Source: an uncultured Dorea sp. (GTDB taxonomy: Bacteria; Bacillota; Clostridia; Lachnospirales; Lachnospiraceae). From it: 19,668 bases of DNA. The position numbers and the translations under genes were made by a program. This document shows positions 1 to 7,170 of the stretch, one piece after another. The stretch's first letter is position 1. Each line of letters opens with the position of its first letter. The DNA lies in the NCBI GenBank assembly GCA_910587575.1, contig CAJULU010000046.1, positions 1 to 19,668 of the forward strand. The letters are read 5' to 3'. The notes under the pieces are model-generated. The model was given only the letters and a program-made list of their open reading frames with translations, was not told where the DNA came from and did no database searches.

Positions 1-8
1 TCTAATGG

Positions 9-42
9 AGCCTATTTTTTTGACTCCAGTTTTTCATAGGCT
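9..42 (-). other. Weak hairpin downstream of yraN
   Basis: A 7-bp inverted repeat (AGCCTAT at 9-15, ATAGGCT at 36-42) lies just after the yraN stop. A competing 4-bp pairing (GGAG 7-10 with CTCC 23-26) is also possible. On the minus strand there is no U-run after the stem, so it is not a convincing intrinsic terminator. It could be an RNA-stabilising 3' hairpin, or nothing. Confidence 0.25.
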
Positions 43-50
43 ACTTTACA

Positions 51-413
51 CTACCATCCGCCAAGATAGTCAAAAGCATTCTGATACAGCGTCACCGCAT
101 CCCCCTCGAAACACACCACATCAAAACGGCAGGCCAGGCCGGACAGGCCGCGGCTTGCGACATAGAAAAGGGCGCACTTAGAGATTACCTGCTGCTTCTT
201 CCGGTCCACCGCTTCCGCCGGATGGCCGTTTTTGTCATCTGAACGGTATTTCACCTCACAGAAAACAAGGTACTCTGCGTCCCTTGCAACAATGTCGATC
301 TCACCCATCCTGCAGCGGAAATTATATTCCAGAATCTCATAACCCTTTTCCGTCAGGTACGCTCCTGCCATGCGCTCATACCTGGCGCCGGTTTTTCTCT
401 TATTCTCCGTCAT
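51..413 (-). CDS. yraN: YraN/UPF0102 family nuclease-like protein
   Basis: Small protein of the UPF0102 (YraN) family, which has a restriction-endonuclease-like fold and no settled cellular role. From the ATG at 413 it is 120 aa. The family signature is clear: GEIDIVARD (Glu38, Asp40) followed by CEVKYR (Glu53, Lys55), the E-x-D...E-x-K arrangement of this nuclease fold, then a CRFDVV motif near the C-terminus. The ATG at 413 is chosen because AGGTG sits 7 nt upstream. A GTG at 443 would add 10 residues and overlap the rnhB stop by 4 nt (GTGA), so it is a real alternative. It is the last gene of the housekeeping run, and placement after rnhB is common in Firmicutes. The gene is complete. Confidence 0.9.
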   Translation of the reverse strand: MTENKRKTGARYERMAGAYLTEKGYEILEYNFRCRMGEIDIVARDAEYLVFCEVKYRSDDKNGHPAEAVDRKKQQVISKCALFYVASRGLSGLACRFDVVCFEGDAVTLYQNAFDYLGGW

Positions 414-439
414 AGAACGCCACCTGCCTGCATAGTCTT

Positions 440-1099
440 TCACACATATTTCCCGATAAAGGTCATCCGGTGTATGGGGGACGGCCCATGCTCTCTCAGT
501 CCTGCAATATGGGCTTTCGTGCCGTAACCTTTGTTACTGGCAAAATCATACCCGGGAATCACCTTGTCGTATTCCTCCATCAGACGGTCCCTTGTCACCT
601 TGGCAATAATGCTTGCAGCAGCAACCGACACGCTTTTTTCATCTCCCTTGATGATGGGAACCTGGAAAATGTCTACATCCGGAATCGTGACCGCATCATT
701 AAGCAGCACGTCCGGCCGCACTCCCAGGTTCTCAACCGCCATACGCATCGCTTCATAGGTTGCCTTTAGAATATTGATCTCGTCAATCCTGGACGGGCTT
801 ACCATGCCGATTCCTGTTGCAGCCGCCTTCTCCATAATCTCATCGTACAGGGCTTCCCGCTTCTTTGGGGAAAGCTGCTTGGAATCATTCACCCACAGAA
901 TCTCACAGTCCGAAGGCAAAATCACCGCCCCTGCCACGACCGGTCCCGCAAGCGGCCCCCTGCCCACTTCATCAATTCCGCAGACTGCTCCGTACCCCTG
1001 GTACTCTCTCTCATAGGTACGCATGACCTCAAGCCTTGCCCTCTCCCTGGCAAGTTTCTCCTCCTGCTTCCTTCGCTTCTCCTCTTCCCGCTTATTCAT
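440..1099 (-). CDS. rnhB: Ribonuclease HII
   Basis: RNase HII cleaves the RNA strand of RNA-DNA hybrids and starts removal of single ribonucleotides from DNA. The protein is 219 aa. The metal-binding DEDD set is visible: Asp43 and Glu44 in GIDEVGRG, Asp135 in LLNDAV, and Asp153 in KGDEKS. The following AAASIIAKVTRDRLM block is the family signature. The first ~36 residues are a charged, probably helical extension rich in Glu, Arg and Lys, absent from the E. coli enzyme. The start codon overlaps the end of lepB by 8 nt (1092-1099), so translation is probably coupled. Its stop also touches the alternative yraN start. Confidence 0.97.
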   Translation of the reverse strand: MNKREEEKRRKQEEKLARERARLEVMRTYEREYQGYGAVCGIDEVGRGPLAGPVVAGAVILPSDCEILWVNDSKQLSPKKREALYDEIMEKAAATGIGMVSPSRIDEINILKATYEAMRMAVENLGVRPDVLLNDAVTIPDVDIFQVPIIKGDEKSVSVAAASIIAKVTRDRLMEEYDKVIPGYDFASNKGYGTKAHIAGLREHGPSPIHRMTFIGKYV

Positions 1100-1649
1100 G
1101 CCGGATCACTCCCAGTTTGTCAAAAGGATAGATCCGTACCCAGGCCTTCCCGATCAGATGCTCCCGTTTCAGCACTCCGACGCTTGGGTCACGGCTGTCG
1201 GAACTGTGATTGCGGTTATCTCCAAGCACGAAATATTCATCTTCTCCCAGTTCAATGGGTTCTGCCGCAATTCCAGGCGAATCCATCACCTCTGCGCCGT
1301 ATACGTCACTGGAAAGCTGTTCGCCGTCCACGTAAACATATCCGTCCGCCACCTGGACCGTCTCTCCCGGCAGGCCGATGATCCGCTTGATATAGAATGT
1401 ATTCTCCTCATGCTGATAGGGAAATACAATAATGTCAAAACGCTTCGGCTCCTGGAAACGATATGACAGCTTATCCACGATCAGATTATCCCCGTCACTT
1501 AAGGTCGTCTCCATTGAGGAACCGCTGACCCGCGTCCTCTGCCCGACAAAAGTGATAATCAGGTACGTCAGTCCGATGATAATAAGTATATAAACGAGCC
1601 ATCCTCCCAGTTCTCTGAGAATGCTCCTCTCTTCTTCCTGCCTTGCCAT
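1092..1649 (-). CDS. lepB: Signal peptidase I (copy nearest rnhB)
   Basis: Type I signal peptidase: a membrane serine protease using a Ser/Lys dyad that cleaves signal peptides from exported proteins outside the membrane. From the ATG at 1649 it is 185 aa. There is one N-terminal membrane segment (about residues 16-36), the catalytic Ser45 in SGSSM, the catalytic Lys88 in YIKRIIGLPGE, and the late FVLGDNR box. The start at 1649 is preferred because AAGGAG lies 8 nt upstream. An ATG at 1673 would add 8 residues but has a weaker site (AGGAAAT). It overlaps rnhB by 8 nt and is separated from a second signal peptidase gene only by rbgA. Confidence 0.95.
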   Translation of the reverse strand: MARQEEERSILRELGGWLVYILIIIGLTYLIITFVGQRTRVSGSSMETTLSDGDNLIVDKLSYRFQEPKRFDIIVFPYQHEENTFYIKRIIGLPGETVQVADGYVYVDGEQLSSDVYGAEVMDSPGIAAEPIELGEDEYFVLGDNRNHSSDSRDPSVGVLKREHLIGKAWVRIYPFDKLGVIRHE

Positions 1650-1678
1650 TACTTTATCTCCTTCTTCCATCATATTTC

Positions 1679-2581
1679 CTAAGGATATTCCAGAGTCAGC
1701 CGCCCGATCCTTCCGTTGCGGAAATCATCCAGCAGAAGGGCTGCCGCTTTATCCGTATCCAGTTCATTTCCCCGCAGAAGACAATGCCTGCTTTCTGCAA
1801 TCCCTGCAAGCATCCGGTATGGATCCACAGACGCCTGTCCGTCTGCACTGATATTCCCTGTCCGATCCATATGATCTGTATTGACAGCCTCATCTGCATC
1901 GATCCGGTATTTTTCTTCGAGTATGCCGGGATAATGTATGTCCAGCGCCCGGATCAGTTCTGCTGCCAGCTCTTCTGTATTCAGAATCTCATCCTTTATA
2001 GAGCCGATCAAAGCCATCCTGAGCCCCACCTGCTGGTCTTCAAACTTGGGCCACAGGATCCCCGGGGTGTCCAGAAGTTCCACCTGTTTATTGAGCCGGA
2101 TCCACTGCTTCCCCTTGGTGACTCCCGGCTTATTGCCCGTCTTCGTACAGGCCCTGCCCGCCAGTGAATTGATAAAGGTAGATTTGCCCACATTGGGAAT
2201 CCCTACCACCATCGCCCGTACAGGACGGTTCAGAATCCCCCTCTTCCTGTCTCTTTCTATCTTCTCCTTACACGCCTCCTGGATTACCCCATGAACCGGC
2301 TTCATACCGCTGTTTTTCCTGGAATTCACCTTGGCCGCCAGAAAGCCTCTTTCCTTGAAATACTCTTCCCAGGCATCATTCCACCGCTCCTCTGCAAGAT
2401 CTGCCTTGTTCAGCAGAACCAGCCTCGCCTTGTTCTTCCCCAGTTCATCTATATCCGGATTCCGGCTGCTTAAGGGAATCCTCGCATCCACAAGCTCAAT
2501 CACCAGGTCAACCAGCTTCATATTCTCCTGCATCATCCGTTTTGCCTTCGTCATATGGCCCGGATACCATTGAAAATGCAT
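1679..2581 (-). CDS. rbgA: Ribosome biogenesis GTPase RbgA (YlqF)
   Basis: Circularly permuted GTPase that acts late in 50S subunit assembly. At 300 aa it is slightly longer than the ~280 aa of the Bacillus protein. It starts with the family's WYPGHMTKA motif. The permuted motif order is seen: G4 NKAD (58-61), then G1 GIPNVGKS (127-134), G2 around Thr155 in PGVT, then G3 DTPG (171-174). The C-terminal helical domain contains a polar stretch (about residues 230-255) that looks like a lineage-specific insertion. AAGGAG at the end of the upstream lepB lies 8 nt from the ATG, so translation is probably coupled. The location next to rplS and a signal peptidase gene is the usual Firmicute arrangement. 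Confidence 0.96.
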   Translation of the reverse strand: MHFQWYPGHMTKAKRMMQENMKLVDLVIELVDARIPLSSRNPDIDELGKNKARLVLLNKADLAEERWNDAWEEYFKERGFLAAKVNSRKNSGMKPVHGVIQEACKEKIERDRKRGILNRPVRAMVVGIPNVGKSTFINSLAGRACTKTGNKPGVTKGKQWIRLNKQVELLDTPGILWPKFEDQQVGLRMALIGSIKDEILNTEELAAELIRALDIHYPGILEEKYRIDADEAVNTDHMDRTGNISADGQASVDPYRMLAGIAESRHCLLRGNELDTDKAAALLLDDFRNGRIGRLTLEYP

Positions 2582-2586
2582 ACTTC

Positions 2587-3195
2587 CTACTCCTTATGTT
2601 TAATCCATCCAAAATGATCCCCGAAGGAAATGACAAACCATGCCTTGCCGTAAATATACTCCCGTTTCACATTGCCTACATCCGCATTCCGGCTGTCCTC
2701 ACTGCTGGCACGGTTATCCCCCAGGACAAAATACTCATCCCCCGCAAGCTTCACCTTCTCCGTAACGATTCCCACGTCATCAATGTCCGTGGTCTCATAA
2801 CCTTCCTCTAACTTCTCCCCGTCAATATAGACCCGGTTCTCCATAATCTCTACCGTCTCTCCCGGCAGGCCGATGATCCGTTTCGTATAATAATGGACAT
2901 TCTCATTTCCCTTCGGCTTAAATATGATAATGTCACCCCGCTTCGGAGTCGTGGCATTATAAATGATCCGGTTTACCAGAACCACGTCCCCGTTGCCAAG
3001 AACCGGCTTCATGGAATCCCCCACGGTGCTGACCTGCTGTCCGAAATACCAGACACACACAAACGCCAGAAGGCATGCCACCCCTGTCTTAAAGGCCCAC
3101 ATTCCGATAGCGGCCAGTTTCTTAAGGTCAATGTGGAATCCGACTTTCTTTCTTCTGATTCTTTTAAAAAAACGTCTCTTCCGTCTGCGTCTCAT
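2587..3195 (-). CDS. lepB: Signal peptidase I (copy nearest rplS)
   Basis: Second type I signal peptidase of the window, 202 aa. It has an unusually basic N-terminus (about 12 Arg/Lys in the first 17 residues), one membrane segment (about residues 33-52), catalytic Ser61 in GDSM, Lys105 in YYTKRIIGLPGE, and the GDNRASSEDSR box. The other copy lacks the strongly basic tail, so topology or partners may differ. GGGGAG close to the ATG serves as ribosome binding site. An intrinsic terminator separates it from rplS, so it may use its own promoter or depend on read-through. It ends 5 nt before rbgA. Confidence 0.95.
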   Translation of the reverse strand: MRRRRKRRFFKRIRRKKVGFHIDLKKLAAIGMWAFKTGVACLLAFVCVWYFGQQVSTVGDSMKPVLGNGDVVLVNRIIYNATTPKRGDIIIFKPKGNENVHYYTKRIIGLPGETVEIMENRVYIDGEKLEEGYETTDIDDVGIVTEKVKLAGDEYFVLGDNRASSEDSRNADVGNVKREYIYGKAWFVISFGDHFGWIKHKE

Positions 3196-3213
3196 GAACT
3201 CCCCTTATATCAG

Positions 3214-3249
3214 AAAAAGGACAATATACGCTATGTACTTGTCCTTTTT
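3214..3249 (-). terminator. Intrinsic terminator after rplS
   Basis: An 11-bp inverted repeat (AAAAAGGACAA at 3214-3224, TTGTCCTTTTT at 3239-3249) lies between the rplS stop and the next lepB. Read on the minus strand, the stem ends in CCTTTTT followed by CTG, a typical U-run. It probably ends or reduces transcription of the upstream ribosomal operon. Confidence 0.75.
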
Positions 3250-3251
3250 AA
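3223..3251 (-). promoter_or_regulatory. Possible lepB-rbgA promoter within the rplS terminator
   Basis: On the minus strand TTAAAA (3251-3246) and TATATT (3228-3223) are 17 nt apart, 4/6 and 5/6 matches to sigma-A boxes. They overlap the rplS terminator stem. It would provide a transcript for the genes after the terminator, with a short leader. The -35 box is weak and the region is AT-rich, so chance is possible. Confidence 0.3.
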
Positions 3252-3259
3252 CCCGTCTC

Positions 3260-3607
3260 TTATTTTACTAACTCTTTTACCTTCGCCCTCTTGCCGACAC
3301 GGTCTCTTAAGTAGAACAGTTTCGCCCTTCTTACCTTACCTCTTCTGACAACTTCAACCTTTTCAACGTTCGGTGAATGAAGCGGCCATGTCTTCTCAAC
3401 GCCCACACCGTTAGAATTCTTTCTTACGGTAAATGTGGCTCTTGATCCGCCGCCCTGTTTCTTAAGGACTGTTCCCTCAAACACCTGGATTCTCTCGCGG
3501 TTTCCCTCTTTGATCTTGCCGTATACCTTAACGGTATCTCCTACGTGGAACTCAGGCGCATTCTCTTTCAGCTGCTCTTCTTCAATCTTCTTAATAATAT
3601 CGTTCAT
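3260..3607 (-). CDS. rplS: 50S ribosomal protein L19
   Basis: Ribosomal protein L19, a large-subunit protein at the 30S-50S interface. It is 115 aa, the usual length. Characteristic blocks are FHVGDTVKVYGKIKEG, RIQVFEGTVL, and the C-terminal KVRRAKLFYLRDRVGK. AAGGAGG lies just upstream of the ATG. It follows trmD, the conserved order in Bacteria, but here it also has what looks like its own promoter at the end of trmD and a leader of about 70 nt, and it is followed by a terminator. Confidence 0.98.
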   Translation of the reverse strand: MNDIIKKIEEEQLKENAPEFHVGDTVKVYGKIKEGNRERIQVFEGTVLKKQGGGSRATFTVRKNSNGVGVEKTWPLHSPNVEKVEVVRRGKVRRAKLFYLRDRVGKRAKVKELVK

Positions 3608-3681
3608 CGTGTGACCTCCTTATATTCTGGATGTTCTTAATACGTTCGTACCAGAGGACCATCTCTCTTCTTCACAACGTG
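3608..3681 (-). promoter_or_regulatory. Candidate rplS (L19) leader that may mask the ribosome binding site
   Basis: The region between trmD and rplS can fold on the minus strand. Pairing of 3651-3654 with 3627-3630 (CUGG/CCAG) forms a stem. A short UAC/GUA hairpin with a GAAC loop sits inside (3641-3650). Next to it UCCU (3658-3655) can pair with AGGA of the Shine-Dalgarno (3620-3617). L19 autoregulatory leaders are known in Firmicutes. Membership in that RNA family has not been tested here; the fold was found by eye. Confidence 0.4.
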
Positions 3682-4494
3682 TTACATTTTACCACATTCG
3701 CCGTCTCTTGACAAGAGTTTTCTTTCGATTTCCGTCAACCGGGCTTTTTCAAGCAGATCCGGACGAAGCTTCGCCGTGCGCAGAACGGACTGTTCCCTGC
3801 GCCACTTTTCAATATTCGCATGATGCCCCGACAGAAGGACCTCCGGAACACGCCTGCCATGCCAGACTTCCGGCCTGGAATACTGAGGGTACTCAAGCAG
3901 ATTACCCTGGAAACTCTCGGACTCTGCGGACACATCATTGTGAAGGACACCGGGCACAAGCCGGGAAATGGCATCCACCATAATCATGGCCGGCAGTTCT
4001 CCTCCTGTGAGGATGTAGTCCCCGATCGACACATAGTCCGTTACAATCTCCTCCAGAACACGCTCGTCAATTCCTTCGTAATGGCCGCAGAGGAAGATCA
4101 GATCCTCTTCTTCCGCCAGTTCCTCTGCCATTCCCTGGCTGAAAGTCTTTCCCTGGGGAGAAAGGAAAATCACCCGGGGCTTTCCTGTTTTTTCCTCTCC
4201 GGCCCGGGAATGATCCCGTTCTTCCGATGAATCCGCCCGGCCTGGGGCTGCACGGTCCACAATCATATCCCCGACAGCCTTATATGCCTGGTACACCGGC
4301 TCCGCCTGCATTAACATTCCCGCACCGCCGCCATAGGGATAATCGTCTACGCTGTTATGCTTATTAAATGCATAATCCCGGATATTGACCGTTTCCACAG
4401 ACAGAAGTCCTTTTGCCATGGCTCTTCCAATGATGCTGATATCCAGTCCCTGTCTCACCATTTCGGGGAACAATGTCATAATATAAAAATGCAT
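3682..4494 (-). CDS. trmD: tRNA (guanine-N1)-methyltransferase TrmD
   Basis: TrmD uses S-adenosylmethionine to methylate G37 of tRNAs, preventing +1 frameshifts. The SPOUT knot is seen in FLSPQG (110-115), LCGHYEGIDERV (135-146) and SIGDYILTGGELPAM (156-170). The start block DDYPYGGGAGMLM binds SAM and tRNA. At 270 aa it is longer than the usual ~240-255. The extra length is a charged, probably flexible insertion at about residues 78-101, just before the first knot strand. By eye alignment with the E. coli protein, the general-base Asp169 corresponds to Glu193 (SAESESF). AGGAG upstream of the ATG supports the start. It follows rimM by 25 nt. Confidence 0.97.
   Translation of the reverse strand: MHFYIMTLFPEMVRQGLDISIIGRAMAKGLLSVETVNIRDYAFNKHNSVDDYPYGGGAGMLMQAEPVYQAYKAVGDMIVDRAAPGRADSSEERDHSRAGEEKTGKPRVIFLSPQGKTFSQGMAEELAEEEDLIFLCGHYEGIDERVLEEIVTDYVSIGDYILTGGELPAMIMVDAISRLVPGVLHNDVSAESESFQGNLLEYPQYSRPEVWHGRRVPEVLLSGHHANIEKWRREQSVLRTAKLRPDLLEKARLTEIERKLLSRDGECGKM
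3686..3714 (-). promoter_or_regulatory. Probable rplS promoter inside the end of trmD
   Basis: On the minus strand TTGTCA (3714-3709) and TAAAAT (3691-3686) are separated by exactly 17 nt, and a TG lies one base before the -10 box (extended -10). The -35 lies within the last trmD codons and the -10 just past them or on the stop. The predicted start near 3679 would give rplS a leader of about 70 nt. Confidence 0.65.
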
Positions 4495-4519
4495 CTCTTT
4501 GCTCCTATCTGTTCTTCCA

Positions 4520-5026
4520 TCACATCAGACCGTCCATCACATGGATTTTCATCTGTCTGCCAGGAATATCCACCTCTAAGATACAGTCCTTGATTGCAGG
4601 GACAAGAACATCCCCTGCTGTATTATGAGCGATCACATATACATCATTTGCCCCGGTCTGCATTACGTCCTTAAGGATTCCGAAATCCTCTCCCCGGTCC
4701 GTGACCACCTGCATTCCGATCATATCTGCAATATAATATTCATCTTCTTCAAGAGGAACCGCATTACCACGTTCCACCAGAAGGGGACAGCGCTTATACC
4801 GTTCCACTTCATTAATGTTATCATATCCCTTAAATTTCAGAATGACAAACTGTTTGAAAAACTTTACATTCTCAATCTCTAAGTCCAGGGTCTCTTTCCC
4901 GGTATCAAGCAGTACCTGTTTCAGATCCTTAAACCGTGCGGCATCATCCGTTGTAGGAAATACCTTCACTTCTCCCCGGATACCATGTGTCTGGGTAATC
5001 ACTCCGACCTGCAGTAAATCTTCCAT
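4520..5026 (-). CDS. rimM: Ribosome maturation factor RimM
   Basis: RimM helps assemble the 30S head, binding S19 and 16S rRNA. From the ATG at 5026 it is 168 aa, the usual size. The N-terminal beta-barrel starts LLQVGVITQTHGIRGEVKV. A PRC-barrel follows (EDEYYIADMIGMQVV ... GANDVYVI ... LVPAIKDCILEVD). Reading could extend upstream to 5128, but those residues have no RimM similarity, and GGGGAGA about 10 nt before 5026 supports the shorter form. The gene lies between khpA and trmD as in many Firmicutes. Confidence 0.95.
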   Translation of the reverse strand: MEDLLQVGVITQTHGIRGEVKVFPTTDDAARFKDLKQVLLDTGKETLDLEIENVKFFKQFVILKFKGYDNINEVERYKRCPLLVERGNAVPLEEDEYYIADMIGMQVVTDRGEDFGILKDVMQTGANDVYVIAHNTAGDVLVPAIKDCILEVDIPGRQMKIHVMDGLM

Positions 5027-5115
5027 AATAAATAATTCTCCCCCTGTACCCATCCGTTTACACCCACATACCAGTATAATCATCTCTTCACATATCGGCA
5101 TACAGGTATGAATAA

Positions 5116-5144
5116 GGACAGACCGCAATATCCTGCGTCTGTCC
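5116..5144 (-). other. Hairpin between khpA and rimM
   Basis: An 8-bp perfect inverted repeat (GGACAGAC at 5116-5123, GTCTGTCC at 5137-5144) with a 13-nt loop lies in the 141-nt gap between khpA and rimM. Two inner GC pairs may extend it with a bulge. No U-run follows on the minus strand. It could be a processing or stability element, or a weak attenuator. Nothing else in the gap is recognised. Confidence 0.4.
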
Positions 5145-5167
5145 CCGGATGAATGGGTATCCGTTAT

Positions 5168-5398
5168 TTAGTCTAAAATATCAACGATAACCTTCTTATC
5201 CTCTTTTGCGGCTGCCGCTTTCACAACCGAGCGAATCGCTTTGGCGATGCGGCCCTGCTTCCCGATCACCTTTCCCATATCGGAATCAGCAACATGTACT
5301 TCCAGAACCGTTGTCTTTTTCTCTTCTCTCTCGTTCACGACCACGCTGTCCGGGTCATCAACCAAAGCTTTCGTAATGACTTCAACCAACTCTTTCAT
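5168..5398 (-). CDS. khpA: KH-domain RNA-binding protein KhpA (YlqC)
   Basis: Small RNA-binding protein, 76 aa, made of a single KH domain. The GxxG loop is seen as GKQG (about residues 47-50) within MGKVIGKQGRIAKAIR. Homologues in Gram-positive bacteria (YlqC/KhpA) pair with KhpB and affect cell division and elongation through RNA binding. GAGGTG upstream of the ATG is the ribosome binding site. It sits 40 nt after rpsP, the standard rpsP-khpA-rimM order. Confidence 0.93.
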   Translation of the reverse strand: MKELVEVITKALVDDPDSVVVNEREEKKTTVLEVHVADSDMGKVIGKQGRIAKAIRSVVKAAAAKEDKKVIVDILD

Positions 5399-5438
5399 AA
5401 ATCAAGCACCTCAATAACCTGGATTTCACCGTAAAGGC

Positions 5439-5684
5439 CTATTTCTCAATTCCTGCTATCTTAAAGATCTTGCTTACAACTTCTGTCGGCTGTGCGCCGT
5501 TGTTCAGCCATTTCTTAGCTGCTTCCTCGTCAACCTTGATCGCACTCGGATCACAGTTCGGGTCATAAGTGCCAATCTCATCAATAAACTTACCATCTCT
5601 CGGGGATCTTGAATCAGCTACGATAATTCTATAAAAAGGAGCCTTTTTCTGTCCCATTCTTCTTAACCTGATCTTTACTGCCAT
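5439..5684 (-). CDS. rpsP: 30S ribosomal protein S16
   Basis: Ribosomal protein S16, 81 aa from the ATG at 5684. The N-terminus MAVKIRLRRMGQKKAPFYR and the following VADSRSPRDGKFIDEIGTYDP block are diagnostic. The frame stays open to 5774, but the added residues match nothing in S16, and GGAGGT lies about 10 nt before 5684. It follows ffh after 138 nt and leads into khpA. Confidence 0.98.
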   Translation of the reverse strand: MAVKIRLRRMGQKKAPFYRIIVADSRSPRDGKFIDEIGTYDPNCDPSAIKVDEEAAKKWLNNGAQPTEVVSKIFKIAGIEK

Positions 5685-5779
5685 TTTAATTCTACCTCCA
5701 TAAAATATAAAATTCTTACGAAAAATCTGCCCTCTGCAGTTTCCCGTCTGTTGTGTATTTATATAATGCGCCATGCGCA

Positions 5780-5808
5780 GTTATATCATTCCATATGATG
5801 ACTGGCAG
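5780..5808 (-). promoter_or_regulatory. Candidate rpsP promoter
   Basis: On the minus strand CTGCCA (5808-5803) and TATAAC (5785-5780) are 17 nt apart, 4/6 and 5/6 matches to sigma-A boxes. They lie in the 138-nt ffh-rpsP gap, which would give a leader of roughly 90 nt. The gap also holds a small TGCGC-atg-GCGCA hairpin just downstream of the -10. Confidence 0.35.
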
Positions 5809-5822
5809 GGTATTTTCCCGCC
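5804..5822 (-). other. GC-rich hairpin right after ffh
   Basis: GGCAGGG (5804-5810) can pair with CCCGCC (5817-5822) with one bulge and a 6-nt loop. It is directly next to the ffh stop codon. No U-run follows, so it is more likely a 3'-end stabiliser or processing site than a terminator. Confidence 0.3.
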
Positions 5823-7169
5823 TTAGAACGGCATCCGGAATTTTCCTTTCCTTCCGCCTTTACCCATCATCTTCATAAGCTTCTTCATCTCAGTGAACTG
5901 CTTCACCATCCGGTTGACCTCGCTGATGTCAACGCCAGCGCCTCTGGCGACCCGGTGTTTCCTTGAGGGATTCAGAAGATCCGGATTTCTTCTCTCTTCC
6001 GGCGTCATGGAATAGATCATGGCTTCCATTCTTGCCATGCCCTTCTCCGCCTGGGCCGTCTGTTCATCATCAATGCCCTTCATCCTGCCCATGCCGCCAA
6101 GTCCCGGCAGCATGTTCAGAATACTGCCAAGTCCGCCCATGTTCTTCATCTGGCTGATGCTTTCCAGATAATCGTCAAAATCGAACTGGTTCTTCTTCAT
6201 CTTCTGAGCCATCTGCTTTGCTTTCTCTTCATCAATCTCGGCCTCTGCCTTCTCGATCAATGTCAGCACGTCGCCCATTCCCAGAATACGGGAGGCCATA
6301 CGGTCGGGATAGAACTGCTCCAGGTCAGACAGCTTCTCGCCCATACCTACATACAGAATTGGCTTGCCCGTAACGGCTTTGACAGACAGCGCCGCACCGC
6401 CCCTGGTATCTCCGTCCAGCTTGGTGACAATCACTCCGTCAATTCCTGCCTTCTCGTGAAACTCCTTCGCCACGTTCACGGCATCCTGCCCCGTCATGGC
6501 GTCAATGACCAGGATCGTCTGGTGCACCGTCACAGCATTCTTGATATCCTTCAGTTCTTCCATCATGTCTTCATCAATATGAAGACGGCCTGCGGTATCC
6601 AGGATCACAAGGTTATTTCCATTCTTCCGGGCATGTTCGAGAGCCGCCTTTGCAATGTCCGCCGGCTTATGGTTCTCTCCCATAGAGAACACTTCCACGC
6701 CCTGCTTCTCTCCATTCACCTGTAACTGCTTAATGGCCGCCGGCCTGTACACGTCACAGGCAACGAGAAGGGGTTTCTTTCCCTTCAGCTTATACTTGCC
6801 TGCCAGCTTCGCAGTGGTCGTGGTCTTACCGGCTCCCTGAAGACCTGCCATCATGATAACCGTAACCGCACTTCCCGGCTGAAGCTGAATCTCCGTGGTC
6901 TCGGATCCCATCAGCTTAATCAGTTCTTCATTCACAATCTTGATGACCATCTGTCCGGGATTCAGCCCGTTCATGACATCCTGCCCGACCGCCCGTTCCT
7001 GGACGTTCCTGATGAAGTCCTTCACCACTTTGAAGTTCACGTCAGCCGCAAGAAGCGCCCGTTTGATCTCCTTCAGAGCCTCTTTCACGTCATCTTCCGT
7101 GAGACGCCCTTTGCTCCTCAGATTCTTAAATATATTCTGAAGTTTCTCTGTCAGACTGTCAAATGCCAT
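5823..7169 (-). CDS. ffh: Signal recognition particle protein Ffh
   Basis: Ffh (SRP54) binds signal sequences on nascent chains together with the SRP RNA and docks with FtsY at the membrane. It is 448 aa, the normal length. The NG GTPase domain shows G1 GLQGAGKT (110-116 region), DTAGR (191-195) and TKLDGD (249-254). The methionine-rich M domain follows (about residue 300 on) with MKNMGGLGSILNMLPGLGGM as the signal-binding loop, and a basic RNA-binding end. GAGGAG inside the end of ylxM precedes the ATG, and the two genes are 1 nt apart, so they are probably translationally coupled. Confidence 0.98.
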   Translation of the reverse strand: MAFDSLTEKLQNIFKNLRSKGRLTEDDVKEALKEIKRALLAADVNFKVVKDFIRNVQERAVGQDVMNGLNPGQMVIKIVNEELIKLMGSETTEIQLQPGSAVTVIMMAGLQGAGKTTTTAKLAGKYKLKGKKPLLVACDVYRPAAIKQLQVNGEKQGVEVFSMGENHKPADIAKAALEHARKNGNNLVILDTAGRLHIDEDMMEELKDIKNAVTVHQTILVIDAMTGQDAVNVAKEFHEKAGIDGVIVTKLDGDTRGGAALSVKAVTGKPILYVGMGEKLSDLEQFYPDRMASRILGMGDVLTLIEKAEAEIDEEKAKQMAQKMKKNQFDFDDYLESISQMKNMGGLGSILNMLPGLGGMGRMKGIDDEQTAQAEKGMARMEAMIYSMTPEERRNPDLLNPSRKHRVARGAGVDISEVNRMVKQFTEMKKLMKMMGKGGRKGKFRMPF

Positions 7170-7170
7170 A

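Noticed and set aside
1643..2167. Long plus-strand open frames across the housekeeping genes, such as this one opposite rbgA
   Set aside because: They lie antisense to well-recognised genes, resemble no known family and have no good ribosome binding site. They are by-products of the coding-strand codon bias.
5116..5144. Hairpin between khpA and rimM as a terminator
   Set aside because: No U-run follows on the minus strand, so it is listed only as a hairpin.
5685..5774. Extended N-terminus for S16
   Set aside because: The S16 family starts at MAVKIRLRR with GGAGGT correctly placed before it; the upstream part is intergenic.
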